From: Acheta domesticus
Lineage: Eukaryota; Arthropoda; Insecta; Orthoptera; Gryllidae
Length of the DNA stretch: 64,000 nt
Assembly: GCA_031308135.1 (NCBI GenBank)
Contig: JAHLJT010003656.1
Location: forward strand, 54,058,827-54,122,826
Reading direction: 5' to 3'
Part shown: piece by piece, positions 8,700-21,065 of the stretch
Layout of the letters: the number at the start of each line of letters is the position of its first letter
How positions within the stretch are numbered: position 1 is the first letter of the stretch
The notes under the pieces: model-generated
What the model saw: only the letters and a program-made list of their open reading frames with translations
The model's database searches: none
What the model was told of the DNA's origin: nothing
Position numbers and translations under genes: made by a program

Positions 8700-10230
8700 G
8701 AGACCGGAACAATAGGTAGCATGAAACGTCAAAATACGTACATAGATATGTAATGAAAACAGTAAGAATATGTAATAAATATATAAAATCAGATAAAATA
8801 TGTAATAATAAAATACTCTCACTAAGAAGTAATTTACATAATACGATATAACATTGATAAAAAAAGTCCTAAATAAATTTTAAATTTAATACAAACGCTT
8901 TTAAAACCACTTGGAGAAAACAATTTGATACATACTTTGCATAATACAACTTTCTCCTCATTAATAAGCGCTTCATATATTGGTATTCAGGACCCTAGTG
9001 CATCACCAAAACTAGGAGCAATAGAAGCCATTGTATTAACTGATGATATCTACGACTAGCTAACAATCACTGCAGCAAGTAACCTTCTCTTCGAAGAGTT
9101 ACACGTCGGCAATCAATTTCTCTCGGAAATTAAGGTTAAAAGTTTCAAACCGTGGCACCAGCGATACTTTTCACATCTAGATTTCACCAATAATGTACGA
9201 AAAAATGCTATTTTAAAATATTTTTTTCATAAAAAATTTAATAAAATTGAAGATAATTGAAATAATATTCTGTGAAAATACCAAAATATGTAAAATATGT
9301 AATGCAGTACTAAATATGTAAAAATATATAACGAAAAAATTGGACATTGTGTTAGGAAGGCAACGATTTGTCAAGATTACAATTTTGAGAATCGTAAGTA
9401 GAAAGACAAAAAATATGTTATTACGCAAAAATTCGGTCTCTATTTTTTATACACGCACGGACAGGGGCTCCCAGGAATTTAATATTTGAGTTTTATGTCA
9501 ATTCATACATACAATACATTTTAATATTTTTGTTTTCCAAATGAAGGAGTTTCCACTAAAATATTAGAGACAGTTAAATACTGCTAGAAAAACATACAAA
9601 AATTATTCAAAATAAAAATCACAATAGTGATCACTGATCACATAATAATGTAAGTAAATTTCTGATTTAAATATAGAATAATGTTTGTTTTTCTAGCGAA
9701 TCTACTGAATTTAATGTTCCCGCTACAGCATTTTCCCACATGAGGGCCCGCGATCGTTTGTATCGCAAATACTAATTCAGCTGCAGCTGTATTGCAACAC
9801 ACCACATGTCGCTCTCCGTTAGCCTCTCTCTTGAGGTAATTTAAATAAAAACACTAAGTCAAACACAGAAAAAATATATCATTAGTGAATTCATGTAATC
9901 AGAATCAATTGGCAACTCTTTAGACTTCCCCGGATATCTTGTCCCTTACTTGGGAACCACGGATTAATTTGCTGAAGCACCTTCACCAAGTTTCGCCATA
10001 CTTCCTATATCCTGAAGTCGTTACCAATTGGGTATTAAAACCAGTATGTCACGTTAATATTTCCGGCGCTCATTCAGACGTCCATTCTCTAATGAACTCG
10101 ATCCAGTCTCCCTCAACAATCTTGCGTCCCTAGTTACCGATGCTGCATCCCTCAATTGTTCTTTCATACGAGTTCATACTACTAGTACAAAATTTTATAT
10201 TTTCATTTCCATACAGTTTTCTCAATCGCC
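8700..10230. other. AT-rich intron, TATGTAA-rich
   Basis: No gene seen. Two patches, 8740-8815 and 9285-9325, contain repeated AATATGTAATA-like words, suggesting the worn ends of an unidentified AT-rich repeat. Confidence 0.35.
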
Positions 10231-10234
10231 TAGT

Positions 10235-10405
10235 GTAGATCGGAGAAACACCCCGAAAAATACCAATTAGAGTTCCCGGCCGCTAGTCTTCCAGACAGCG
10301 GATGAATTCAACACAGCTGTCAACCTTAAGATTAATATTCGCCTCTATCGGAATTCAAATCTTAGGAATTTCCGGTCAGAGCCGCGGTGCGGTAACGAAG
10401 TTATC
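10235..10405 (-). mobile_element. partial SINE family B
   Basis: The segment from GGAGAAACACCCCGAAAAAT through CCAGACAGCGGATGAATTC and TCGGAATTCAAATCTTAGGA to CTCAGCCAG matches the head half of family B in minus orientation. The 3' half is missing. Confidence 0.6.
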
Positions 10406-10409
10406 TCAG

Positions 10410-12650
10410 CCAGAAAATGAAATGAAAGATATTCAGGCGTGAAAGCGTAAATGAAGATTGAGTTCACAATCTAATACAATGTTCATCTCTCAATTCCATC
10501 GTTCGGATTCCGGGAAATTACGCCAATCTACTACCGGTGGTTGGAAGCTTTGCGGCTGTTCAGCGTGACTTGAAGACATCGCGTTCGCAGGTTTTCCGAC
10601 ATTGTGTACCTTCTTCAGGGCACAATAAATTTGACCGCTAACAAGGACCTTTCAGCGTGTTTCTCTGAGAGAATATACATGCACTCTGACAGCGGAAGTC
10701 TTTGACTGTACTTACTAGGAATAATATATTTAGACAGCTCAAGGTATTTTCCGGAACCTCACAACTCGCTTCCTCGTCCCCTATCCTCCCATCTCTCACG
10801 TAGAAGCAATCGCCCAACTTCCCGTCAGCATATTGCGAGACTAATTTGGGGTAGTCGCCACGTGGTAGAGACTGTAGAGTGGGAAAGAGACACACCTAAA
10901 CGGTGTCCACTATAGAGGGAGGGTAGAACAAATTCTTCGGAACGAAACTTAGCATTAAGAGACGTGCTTTGGATTCGAATTGTTCTAGAACCAAGGAGGT
11001 ATGCAGTATTTCCCGATGCGGTGCGGATTGCTTCAGATGAAAAAAACAATGAGAAAACATGGAAATAATTCAAACATAACGTTTATAATAGCATCCTTTC
11101 AGAAAGAAACAACTTCATTGAAGCTCCCAGGATCGCAATAGTTGAAAGAATAATCGCACAGTACTAGTTAATTATTCATACTGATTGTGATACTTAAATT
11201 TTTATTAAAAATTAAATTTGTTGAAAGAACTGTCACCCTGACAGGTGACAGATGTTGATAATTTATATATAAATCTTTATTATTAATTATTATTTTAATA
11301 AATAATTTCAATTAAGAATTAAAAAATCAATTTTCTTTGCACTTTTCAGGCCTATCATTGTGATTCTAAGAAAACGTGAATTTGTGAAATTCGCGAATTT
11401 CTAAAATAAGCTGGCTGAAGAAACTTCTTTTCTTCATTTCCACGAATCGATATTCCACGGTGGCTTGGACGCAGCATCTAACTTTGCAAACTTTACTGCT
11501 ACTGTTAATAAATTGAGAGACAGGTATGCTTTTTCTACTAAACGAAGCGATGAACATCAGTGAGGGAGGGAAGTAACAGGGAATGTAGGTGATGCGTTCT
11601 CGTGAAAGTTCTCAAAAATTCAATCCAATCTTGAAAGACATAAATATAGTTCTTCTAGAATATTGCATTACTTGGAGAATTTCCTTGGGGATCGAGAGAT
11701 CGGTGGCAACTCTGATGGAAGCGAACCTTTACTCGTTATAAGTGTTCGTCGAGAAACAATAGGAGGTCCTTCTCATAAGATATCTTTAAATTGTTCGTGG
11801 GTATTTCATCGCAAAACTGTATCATAGAAAGTAGATTCTGGTTTGAGTGCAAATTTTCAAAGGAATATTTAAGAAGTTGCAAAATAATTATTCATTTTAT
11901 GTTCCTTTTTAAGAATACTTTGTTCAAGTTCAGAAGTAAAAATTGTAAACTGAGTTAGATAAATTTGTTAATTATTGCAAAAATTCAGTCCGATACCAAC
12001 ATGATTAGAAAAATATATGAAAACAAATGGGATACATTATTTCTTTAAAAAGCCTAAAATAACGTTTATAAAATTTCTAAAACTCCAGTTCCTAATAATA
12101 ATGTACTGACGATCACTAACTTAACTTTACCCCTGCATGTTTACTGAACATTGGCTGTGTTGATCGTGTCATTTTAACTGTTGTTCGCGTGCAGCGATCT
12201 CCAGAACTCCAGTTAATGAAATGATGCAAAGGAAAAATCACTTTTACACATAGCCAAAGAGAAACTTCCGTGTTCACACGCAAACCGCATTTCTTGTCAA
12301 GTGTGCAGCAATTACAGAATTTTTGTTGCTGCACGTAAACACTCGCAGTTAATGTAAAGGTAAGGAATGTTAAGAGGAAAACATTCAAAATTCAGAAGAA
12401 ATGTAAAAGCCGGGAAGGAGATGCATTTCTTATGTCAACGTAAGACACTTTCCACACATTGTACATAATACGCAAAATATAAAGTCGTTTCAGTAACTGA
12501 AATTACGTTATTTCAGGAACGCATTAGTCACTGTGGAAAATCAGAAACAGCTCTCAAAAACTCTTGCTTTACGCCAAAATATTGCCAACCATTATTAAAA
12601 TAAGACGTGTATAAAAGACCTTTTAAAACTGAAAATGAACTAAAACTGAA
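10410..12650. other. no gene seen
   Basis: Unremarkable AT-rich intronic sequence. Short open frames on both strands show no recognised motif. Confidence 0.35.
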
Positions 12651-12654
12651 CCAA

Positions 12655-12780
12655 TTTTGCGTGATTCTTTGCCTAAGATTTACTTCATAAATTTCTCAAA
12701 TAAGTTGCGTTTTTGAAATAACTTTGCGTTTGTTTTAAATAAACTGCGTTTCTAAAATAATCTTGCGTTTGTGAACATAT
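12655..12780. repeat. short degenerate tandem repeat (TTGCGTTT units)
   Basis: Four to five imperfect units of about 25-30 bp, each built on AAATAAnnTTGCGTTT, from TTGCGTGATT to TTGCGTTTGTGAAC. It is a local minisatellite with no coding capacity. Confidence 0.55.
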
Positions 12781-13724
12781 GTCATTCGTTCGAATTTGCT
12801 TTGTGCAATCAGAATGTTCTATAAGCATGCACAACCACCATGTTATACTTTTCGCAAATAAAATATTTAATTTTTGTCCTGCAAGTGTCCATTGATAAAA
12901 ATAATATTTTTGAACTAGACTGAATAATTTAATTGTATACTAACATTTTGTTTGGAAACATTATTCGAAAAATTTGTCATTTAATATATTTTAAACAATC
13001 TCTATATTCTTAACGGCTGTGACTCCATCTATTTTTTATGACGTAACTGCATTTCTTGCATGTCTTCGTTTGTAGAAACGAAAAGTGTTCTTCGAGGTCA
13101 TGCCAGTTGCAGAAAAGCTTTTCGCTGAATTGTTGACGGATTTCTGTTGAACACTTTATGCGTCTCATGATATACCGGGTCAGTGTCTGCGCCAAGAAAG
13201 AGAAAATGAGAAACACATTTCATTGTCACCCACCGGTCATTTCCTTCATTAGATGTGAGCCAAAATGTCGCTCCTTCCATAACAAGTAAAATGTATGACT
13301 ACAGGGAGTATTTACAATTCTAATGACACTCATAAGGCGTGGCCCGTTTCTCGTTACCACTTGATGAATTCAAGGGTATAACTGCTCTGACTCCACTATT
13401 AAATGAGTCATAAATTAGCATCAAAGTAACTCCTCAGACATCCACCGCACTGTGATCGACCTCTTCTATCGTTCCAAAAGTTTGAGATTCTTACGAGCCT
13501 TTCTTTTATTTGTAAATATATGAGATATCTGCCGGTGTCATTCATAAATTGTATATAATATAATATAAAATAATTAGTATCGAAGCCATATTTTTTGTCT
13601 CCTTTCCCGGATCTAATCATAGGTTATGGCACGAGGTTCTGAGTTTACCGATAAATTCACAAGTCCTGTAGCGACAAGGGAATGTATTTAAGGCACTCGG
13701 AGCCTCCAGTTGTATTTTCACAAG

Positions 13725-13982
13725 AATCAAAGATCGGGCACAGTCCGTGGCTCCTTTGCTAGGGTACTGCTCCGGCATTCGCCTGTTGTCGATAGGAGAA
13801 ACCACGGAAAATTACCAATGAGAGAAGCCGGCTGCTGGAATTTTCCCCCAGACAGCGTCTGAATTCGATCCAGCTGTCTAGCCAGTTAAGACAATCCGCC
13901 GCCGTCGGAACTCGAACCTAGGACCTCCCGGTGAGAGTCGCTACGAAGATACTGCTGTCTCTGAGCTAACTCAACCGGTCAA
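13725..13982 (-). mobile_element. SINE family B, head portion
   Basis: This copy has the clearest tRNA-like promoter of the family. On the minus strand the A box is TGAGTTAGCTCAG (complement at 13961-13973) and the B box GGTTCGAGTTCC (complement at 13907-13918). The body follows with CAGCTGTCTAGC-type, CCAGACAGCGTCTGAATTCG-type and ACCGTGGTTTCTCC-type blocks. It stops near the CGGAGCAGTACCC block and lacks the distal third. Confidence 0.75.
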
Positions 13983-14114
13983 TTATTTAGTCTCCAAAGC
14001 CAATGTATCGTCAAAGTAAATGAGATAAAATGTTGGTTTGTGAATTTTTTATCCATTATGGAGTGATTGTTTTATTGCAAGAAAAATAGAAAATAAACGT
14101 ATTGACTTACTGTA

Positions 14115-14785
14115 CAGGTTGATTTACGTAACATTAGCACCTGCTGCAATATTTGAACGGTTAAAGTTATTGCAATGCAATTTTCACGGAAGTGCATGAG
14201 GCAATGTGGCTAATTTATGTATAAATTCGTGTCGTTTTATCACTAGTATTTTACGAGATATTGATGTAATTTTTAAATGAACTATACATATTTTTTTAGT
14301 GGGGCGAATCCAATGATAAATATATTGTCATATGTTACATAAACATTTTTTGAGTAATTTTGATATTTTTGCGACTCGTATTTAACGGATATTTTGAATG
14401 TAACAGTCCATCGCTTTCCACCACGCGGTTCACACTCAAGGTCATGCAGCGTTCTCCCTGCTAACGGGTTCACGGGGCATTACAATATCAGTTAAACACG
14501 AGTCGCAAAATATCAAAATTACTCCAAAAATGCTTATTTAACGTAAGGCAATATGTATATAATTGAATTAATCTTTTTACTCTCGTCATGAAAGACTAAC
14601 AAATACATGCATTTCCATTAAAAAACAAAGTTACCTTAATATCTCATAAATACAAGTGATAAAATGGAAATGAATAAATGTATAAACTAGCCCCATTATC
14701 TCGCGCACTTCTGTGAAAACTGCATTGTAATAACTTCAACAGTTCAAACATTGCAAGGGGTGCTTAAGTTACGTGACTCACACTG
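14115..14785. mobile_element. foldback MITE, Tc1/mariner-like
   Basis: A 671-bp element flanked by TA on both sides (14113-14114 and 14786-14787). It is almost entirely one imperfect inverted repeat: the left arm runs from CAGGTTGATTTACGTAACAT to about 14395 and the right arm from about 14480 to GTTACGTGACTCACACTG. Matching inner landmarks are GAGTAATTTTGATATTTTTG at the left and CAAAATATCAAAATTACTCC at the right. A loop of under 100 bp contains a GC-rich patch. TA duplication and termini fit a nonautonomous Tc1/mariner element; there is no transposase. Transcription through it would give a long hairpin RNA. Confidence 0.8.
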
Positions 14786-14789
14786 TATA

Positions 14790-16830
14790 TAGAAAACTTA
14801 TTCGAGTTCGGGGATCATTACGACAAAATTAATAAAATAATAGGGCGTTGTGAAATCACTACCCGATTCACCCTCACTGACAATCACTGCAGGGATATTC
14901 AGTGGACGCAAGGTGACAGCATTAAATGGGGAGATTAAGCAATATGAATGCAGAAAATGTAAGCATCCAACATACATTTCTCACAGACAGTATTTCGAAC
15001 AACACAAAAATGTCTCAGTTTAACAATACACGCGTACTCGTATTACTTAAAAGGTTTCAATATGAATCGACATCACAACACAAACACTTGACGAATTCCA
15101 ACGTATTGACACTTTTCTGAGCGAGAGAGGCATGTCTAGAATAGCGGTTGAAGTGTTTTTAAATCTATTGAGTCACTGCGTTAAGTTTCAGATTCCTCGT
15201 GTCGACTTCATTGCGTTTCAGAAGCGTAGTTTACTTATGGACAATTAAACTTGGGAACTAAGATCGGAATTTGTCTCCTCTATGGCTCGTCACTTGGGTT
15301 TCTCACCTTCTTGCAGGCAGGGCACACTGCGCGACGATTTGTGTCTTTCATAGTGAAAGCAGCACTGAAGAATATTGTTCTCCAAAATATTAATACCACA
15401 TTTTATTAATTTTTCCTGGCATTTTTTTCATATAATTCAAATTGCACAGTATCCATCTTGACTCCCCATCTCTTTCTCCCCCCCCTCTCTCTCTCTCTAT
15501 TTCTCTCTATATCTATCTTTCTCTCTCCCATTCTCTTTCTTTCACTCTTTTTAACCTGCTCGCGTACTTTTAGTCAATGGCCACCTGTACAAAATCTTAT
15601 CAAGACACCTGACAGGCTCTAGTACCATCGGTACGGAAGAAATTTGACACATCTAAAAGATACTCATTTGAAGAACAATTTTGATCACAGAAGAGCTATT
15701 TACTTCGCTCAGTTTATTCGTATATTACCAAAGGGGGCGGGAGAGTCCAATGGCAGGCCCCAGAACAAATTGCAATATAATTGAAAGAAAATTGCATATA
15801 AGAAAGAACTAATGCTACACGGCTTTACCAAAATATTACTATAATTTTCTGCAAGTTTGGGTCAAAATATTTTCATTTTTAGAGGTATGTCAAGAGCATA
15901 CTTCTAGGGAATAGTTTGTCAAGGGAATATTTTGAATATTCCCTGCACTTGCAGTCCTTACAAAGAGAACAGAGATGGTCACGTTTTTTTGTTTTTTTTT
16001 TGTTTTTTGAAAAATAGTTAAACATTGAGGCTTCCGCGGCCGTAATCTGCATCTGTCCGGGAGACGCTGGGCCCTAGGTTCAGGTACGAACGTTCCTGCC
16101 GCCATTCCGTGACCTTCCTTGGGGCGATATGCAGGGACTCGTCTTTAGTTGTTTGTCTCCGGGTCAGCCAAGCAGCTATAGTTAAACATTCATCATGTTG
16201 CTCAGATTCTCAAGTTTCTTTACATCGAGATACTAAAATAATATTTCAACGCGTTTCGGGGCAGGGCTGTGGGCAGAAGAAGGCCGGAGTTTACACGAAA
16301 TGATCACACATTGCGACGCGTCGGTTTCGAATCATCCGTTATGCGTCAAAAGACGAAACCATCACTTAAGGTTACGAAAGAATCTAAACGATGAGTGATG
16401 CTTGAGTTTGTTGAACCTCCCCCACCCCAATTGATATTCGACTGTTAAGAATGACCATATTTAAAATGTGACTTTCCTTGTGGCGATGGCGATTGCCGGC
16501 GATTCGCTAAATCTCTCCACTAGAGAGATCGCCAAAGCGTCTATCGCGAGCTACTAAAAGCTCGCGGAGAAAATTGTCCGTTGATCGCAGTGCAATGCTC
16601 AGGTCGTCTGACCTGGAGTTGCTCCATTGAGATGACTCGTGAAAACCGCTCCCTGCGCAGTCCCACGCAGTTGTCTCTCAGTCCCATAGTTGACTGTGTG
16701 AGTTTGAGATGAAGTCCCTTTATGTTTTGCGTGTGAATACTACATATTTGCTCATGTGTATATTTCGACGAAAACTCTTATTTCTATCCAGGTTGTTTGG
16801 TAGCTCGCAGGAAGATTTAAAAACGGTACA
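14790..16830. other. no gene seen; CT-rich tract
   Basis: Mostly AT-rich. A CT-rich simple tract occupies about 15460-15550. At 16028-16040 the string GGCTTCCGCGGCC recurs, also found in the hairpin insertion at 24343-24467. No gene is supported. Confidence 0.35.
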
Positions 16831-17215
16831 TGTGCTCAGAAGCCACATAAGTTTGGCGACCACTGCTCCAGCATCTGCGCGGCCCCTGCAGGTAGGCGCC
16901 CCGCGGCGCAGGCGCGCGTATAGAGCCATTCTGTGCTAATGGCGCTGGAGCGCTGGGCTGGGTCGGGCCGGGCCTGGCCGGGCCGGGCGGGCAACGCCCT
17001 CTGCAGGCCGACGGCCGGCGCGACGGTGACGACGGCGGCGGCGGCGGGCGTGGCAGCCTCCGCACTCCGCACACGCACTCGCGCCAGGACCCGCGGCACA
17101 GCGGCCGGCGCGCCCGCCTCCTACTCGGTGGACCCCAAGATGGAACTGAAGGGCTTCGAGCAGCAGCTGGATAGGCCATACCAGCCACAGGAAGTCTCCG
17201 GCTATTCATAAATGG
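16831..17215 (+). other. GC island with possible coding end
   Basis: A CpG-rich block with a plus-strand open frame from 16933 to a stop at 17211. Its last third (SYSVDPKMELKGFEQQLDR...) has an ordinary amino-acid mix and codon use unlike the alanine/arginine artefacts before it. An acceptor-like CCCTCTGCAG lies near 17003 and a donor-like GCAGGTAGGC near 16890. A SINE begins about 20 bp after the stop. No family is recognised. It could be a terminal exon, a pseudo-exon or a retrocopy fragment. Confidence 0.3.
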
Positions 17216-17234
17216 CAAAAGCTTCGTTTGGTTA

Positions 17235-17735
17235 ACTGATTTATTATTTCGTGCCTTCGGGCACGTTACTGTTATGCTCATTATTACCGAAAGTGTAGTG
17301 CATGTTACCGCGGGAGGTGGCATTGAAACCGAAGCCGACTAACACGTCGACTTGCCTACACGGGCACCCCCACAACCAGGTCAAGCTGTAAGCTCTCGAC
17401 TAGTTATTCTATACGTGTAGAAATTACATTATATGCAAGAAATTACATGCAAGTGTGTATGTAGTGGCGAATGGGGACAAGGATGAAGAAGGAAAGATAG
17501 CGCGCGGTCTGTAGCCGTTTGTTAATCTACTGTTCCGGCATTCGCCTAAAGTTGTGTGGATAAACCGCGAAAAGCTACCGATCCTCCTCCACTGCGCGGC
17601 TGCACTCGGCGCAGCTATCCAGCTAGTGTCGAAAATCCGCCATCGTCAGAACTCGAGGCCTAGGACCACCCAGACAGAGAAACTGCATTGATGACAGTTG
17701 ATACCCTGAGATACCTCTGGCCACCAATGTTCGTC
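17235..17735 (-). mobile_element. SINE family B
   Basis: A near full-length copy in minus orientation. Tail markers are CATTATTACCGAAAGTGTAG and GCGGGAGGTGGCATTG, body markers GGATAAACCGCGAAAAGCTA and GCGCAGCTATCCAGCTAGTG, and head marker CTGAGATACCTCTGGCC near 17720. Confidence 0.7.
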
Positions 17736-17739
17736 AAAC

Positions 17740-19090
17740 AGTGGCTTATCTCTTTACTATACGTATGTCTTGTTTATTATCTAGAAGGGCTTGCAGCAGT
17801 AAAAAGATGAGTATCTTTTCGACCAAAATAGAGATATTAAAACGAAAGACACTGTGGATTGTGTGCCTCACATCCGCCCTAAGCCCTTCAATTCCGGGCA
17901 TTTGCAGGTACCGCAATTGTAAAAGATAAAATCCTCGCAGTTTCTGGGCTTCTTGACCTGACTTGGCGAGAATTCAGTGAGTTATATTAAAGGCTATTAT
18001 GTCAGTCTCTTTCCCTCTAAGAAGTCTCTACATCGAGGCCATGACCGTATATTCACTTCTAATATGCATATCAATGTTGGACGATTACTGTAGGTTCGTA
18101 GAACAAGCGAGAAGAGATTCAATATCATCTTCAGATACTTAAATTTATAGTTCCAAATACAACTAATTCTCCGAGTTTAGTGACGAAACTGAAGGATCAC
18201 AAACAGAGATGTCTCTCCGCAGTGGCTGCATCGTCATCCCTCTTCTTTTTATTCGGAAATGGCAAACTTGTGATAAACCGATTCTTCGTTCTAATCCAGT
18301 TCTGCCAAACTAACTGAACTGGGGGTATCCTGACTCTGAAAACACATGGGCCCGAGCCATTTCCTCCACTCACCCTCTCCCCTTCCCGTCTTCCTTTTCC
18401 CTCTCCGCGTTACCATGTGCAAAGAGGCATTCTGCCTCGCACTTAAATCGCGATTAATCAACCTCGCATTAAATAGAGAAGCGTTCACAATGTCTTTCCG
18501 ACAGCTAGCTGAAATATATTGTACTACAAATCCTGCAAACACAACCAGTAGAAAAGAGGGAAAGACTAAGTTAATTAAAAATAATATTAATATTCTTAGA
18601 TTATCTGGTAATTATAGATTTCTGACATGAAGACAAGAGAGAAGTACCCTTTGCCTTGTAAACTGAGAGAATAGATTGATGAAAGCGTATCACGTAAGAG
18701 AAAGCGGTGCGGCAGCTCCCTACACAAAATTAGTCTTCCCACTCCTGAACTTGAAGTTTGACACGAGGTCCCAGTGGCAACATTTGTCCCTGCAGCTGCC
18801 CTGGGCCTGCCTGAGTTTAACGAAGACAGAGGAATTCGACAGAGTGCAACTCAATGTTGTCAATTCCTCACAAAAGAAATAGATGCGGGAGTCACGAGGA
18901 ACACCTACCGAACATACTGCACAATAAGATGATAATTTGAAATGGTAGTATTCCTTGAAAACAAGGCAACAGCAAAAATATTTTGCTTAAGTAGGGATGT
19001 TTCATATTAGTCGGTTTGAATTTCAGACTAACATACAATCCAAAAATAGATGTTATTTTTGGTGTTCTATTAGTCTGCTTGATTGATTGT
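17740..19090. other. no gene seen
   Basis: AT-rich intron sequence without recognised repeats. Open frames near 18290-18880 have no motif. Confidence 0.35.
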
Positions 19091-19094
19091 TTGG

Positions 19095-19625
19095 TCAGTG
19101 ATTCCGGGTGCATCAACTGCTAAGGTCATTAGACCCGTAAATGTAGTGCATGTGCTTTCGTAGAGAGGTGGCGGCGATCTTCCCCCCGTTGGATAGTGAA
19201 ATCTGACGCCGACCTACCGTCAGCTAACGGGCTTTTCCTCAAGGAGGTATCTCCCACCAGTGGGGCACCGCCCAGCTAGAACAAGCTCTATGCTCCCGCC
19301 CAGTCAGTGTGGTAGCGTAGCGCATGTAAATGTGTGTGTAATTAAAGGATGAGGACAGGATATGGAAGAGGAAGGAAATATCGCGCTGGCCGGTTTTTTT
19401 TGTACTGCTCCGGCATTTGCCTTGTATTGATCGGAGAAACCACGGAGAAGCGTAGAATCAGACCAGTTGGACGCTAGAATTATTCTCCAAACAGCTTCTG
19501 GAAACGACCTAGCTTTTTATAGTTAGTGTCGAACATCCTGCCATCGGAACTCCAAGCTAGGACCTCCCGGTTTTAGGTCATACAGTTACATCAGTTGATG
19601 CCCTGAGCCATCTCTTCTGGTTCTT
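19095..19625 (-). mobile_element. SINE family B, full-length
   Basis: This copy shows the complete block order. The tail has GTCATTAGACCCGTAAATGT, GAGGTGGCGGCGATCTTCC and CTGACGCCGACCTACC. The middle has CAGTGGGGCACCGCCCAG and GTAATTAAAGGATGAGGACA. The body has GGAGAAACCACGGAGAAGCG, and the head GATGCCCTGAGCCATCTC. It serves as the reference copy for the family in this window. Confidence 0.75.
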
Positions 19626-19853
19626 TTAGTATGATATTTCGTCGGATAATTGTATGAGCTGAAGTAAAAAGTTTTAAAAACATGATTCAATTATAACATT
19701 ATCGATTATAACATTTATTATTTAAAATATAATCTTATAATACCTACAAATACGATTCCTGCAAAATGATCACTGGAGTCTATGTTTTGTAAAATAGCAT
19801 CTCGTATCCAACGGTTTTCAAAGATTAATCCCTTTTTCGGAATCTCATTCTAT

Positions 19854-19917
19854 TATCATCGGTACCGATTCTATTATCATCGGTTTCATTGGTACTCTGA
19901 GTTAAGTAACTCAGAGT
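19854..19917. repeat. direct repeat plus palindrome
   Basis: ATTCTATTATCATCGGT occurs twice in a row (from about 19847 and 19868), followed by a palindrome with arms ACTCTGAGTTA (19894-19904) and TAACTCAGAGT (19907-19917). Function unknown. Confidence 0.6.
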
Positions 19918-19919
19918 AG

Positions 19920-20735
19920 AAGTTGACTCACTGAATTCCCGTTTCAGAATTACTAATACGTTTGAATTCACAACATTTTTGAAGGGCCAAATATCTAAAG
20001 AGATAATGTCGCACGAGTGGCTTTGTGAGGATCCGTATGAAGTAATGATAAAATGTTTGAGATATTTATGAGGCTTCACGCACATTAACCAGAAAAGTAA
20101 TGTTCGTTGAAATCAAAGTTCTTATTCTAATAGTTACGTTGAAATTCGTTCGATATATGTCAATATAATACCATGAAAACAGATTCACAATTCGAGGGTT
20201 GCACAAATGTTAGAAATCAAATTATTATAAATTAAATAATTATTTTAAATTTTTGCTTAACGAGTTCGCGATTAGAGTTTCCAAATTCTGCAATAATGAT
20301 TTAAAATCATATTTCACTGATTTTACGAAAAGAAATTGATTATTTTGTAAATTATATAAAATGTATATTAAAAGTAAAAGCCTTTTGATGCTCTGATTAG
20401 TACAATCAGATAAGGTATCGAGCATTAAAAGTACTGTGTCTGAGCGTATGGATGTTTAAATATAAGCTACTTTGAGGCACTTCCAGTCAAAAATCAGCAG
20501 TGGTGAAAAACCTTCGTCGTTTAGGATTTCAATTGCTAAAAGCATGAAAAATGCTACCAAAAATTTCGTTTGCTTTCATCATGTTGTGAAACGGATTAAT
20601 CTAAAAACATTACAGATGCGTTTATTGTTTTCACCGACCTTAATGAACGAATAGGAATCATTAGATTGCTTTAAATGATTTTTCTTATCCAATATCCTTT
20701 GTAGAGCTTCCTTATTAAATATCGTTCAATGTTCT
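19920..20735. other. no gene seen
   Basis: Strongly AT-rich, with no supported feature. Confidence 0.35.
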
Positions 20736-20819
20736 CCATTGTCCTCGACGGTGTTACTCTGGCTGCAGGTTCACCCATGCGCGTGCGCATGCTGTGAGCC
20801 ACGCGGGCGCCGACCTGCG

Positions 20820-20857
<38 letters not shown>

Positions 20858-21065
20858 TCCTGGGGGGGACCTTAACCTAGGCACTGGTCGATCGCGGCCG
20901 AGAAATTACTCGTTTGCCTTGAAGGCTGGCGCACCGCATCGCCCACTTGTTGCTTCGCCTACGAGTACGTGCGCTTCACCGTTGCTGCGTTTACAAGCCG
21001 AGAATCTACGACACGGAGTACCGCAAGGGGTCACTACACGACCCGTCGCTGATTGAGAAGCCCGC
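20736..21065. other. GC island with CCG trinucleotide repeat
   Basis: An isolated CpG-rich block inside intron 1. It contains about a dozen CCG/CGC units at 20818-20853 and several short open frames. A TGGCTGCAG acceptor-like site (20760-20768) precedes it, but no donor-bounded exon is convincing. Confidence 0.5.

Noticed and set aside
8164..8722. Other long open frames across chitinase exon 2 on both strands
   Set aside because: They are GC-driven shadows. Only the chosen frame has a signal-peptide core and matching phases at both splice junctions.
20739..21056. Poly-alanine open frame over a CCG repeat
   Set aside because: It is a trinucleotide repeat translation without splice or start support and without recognised flanking domains.
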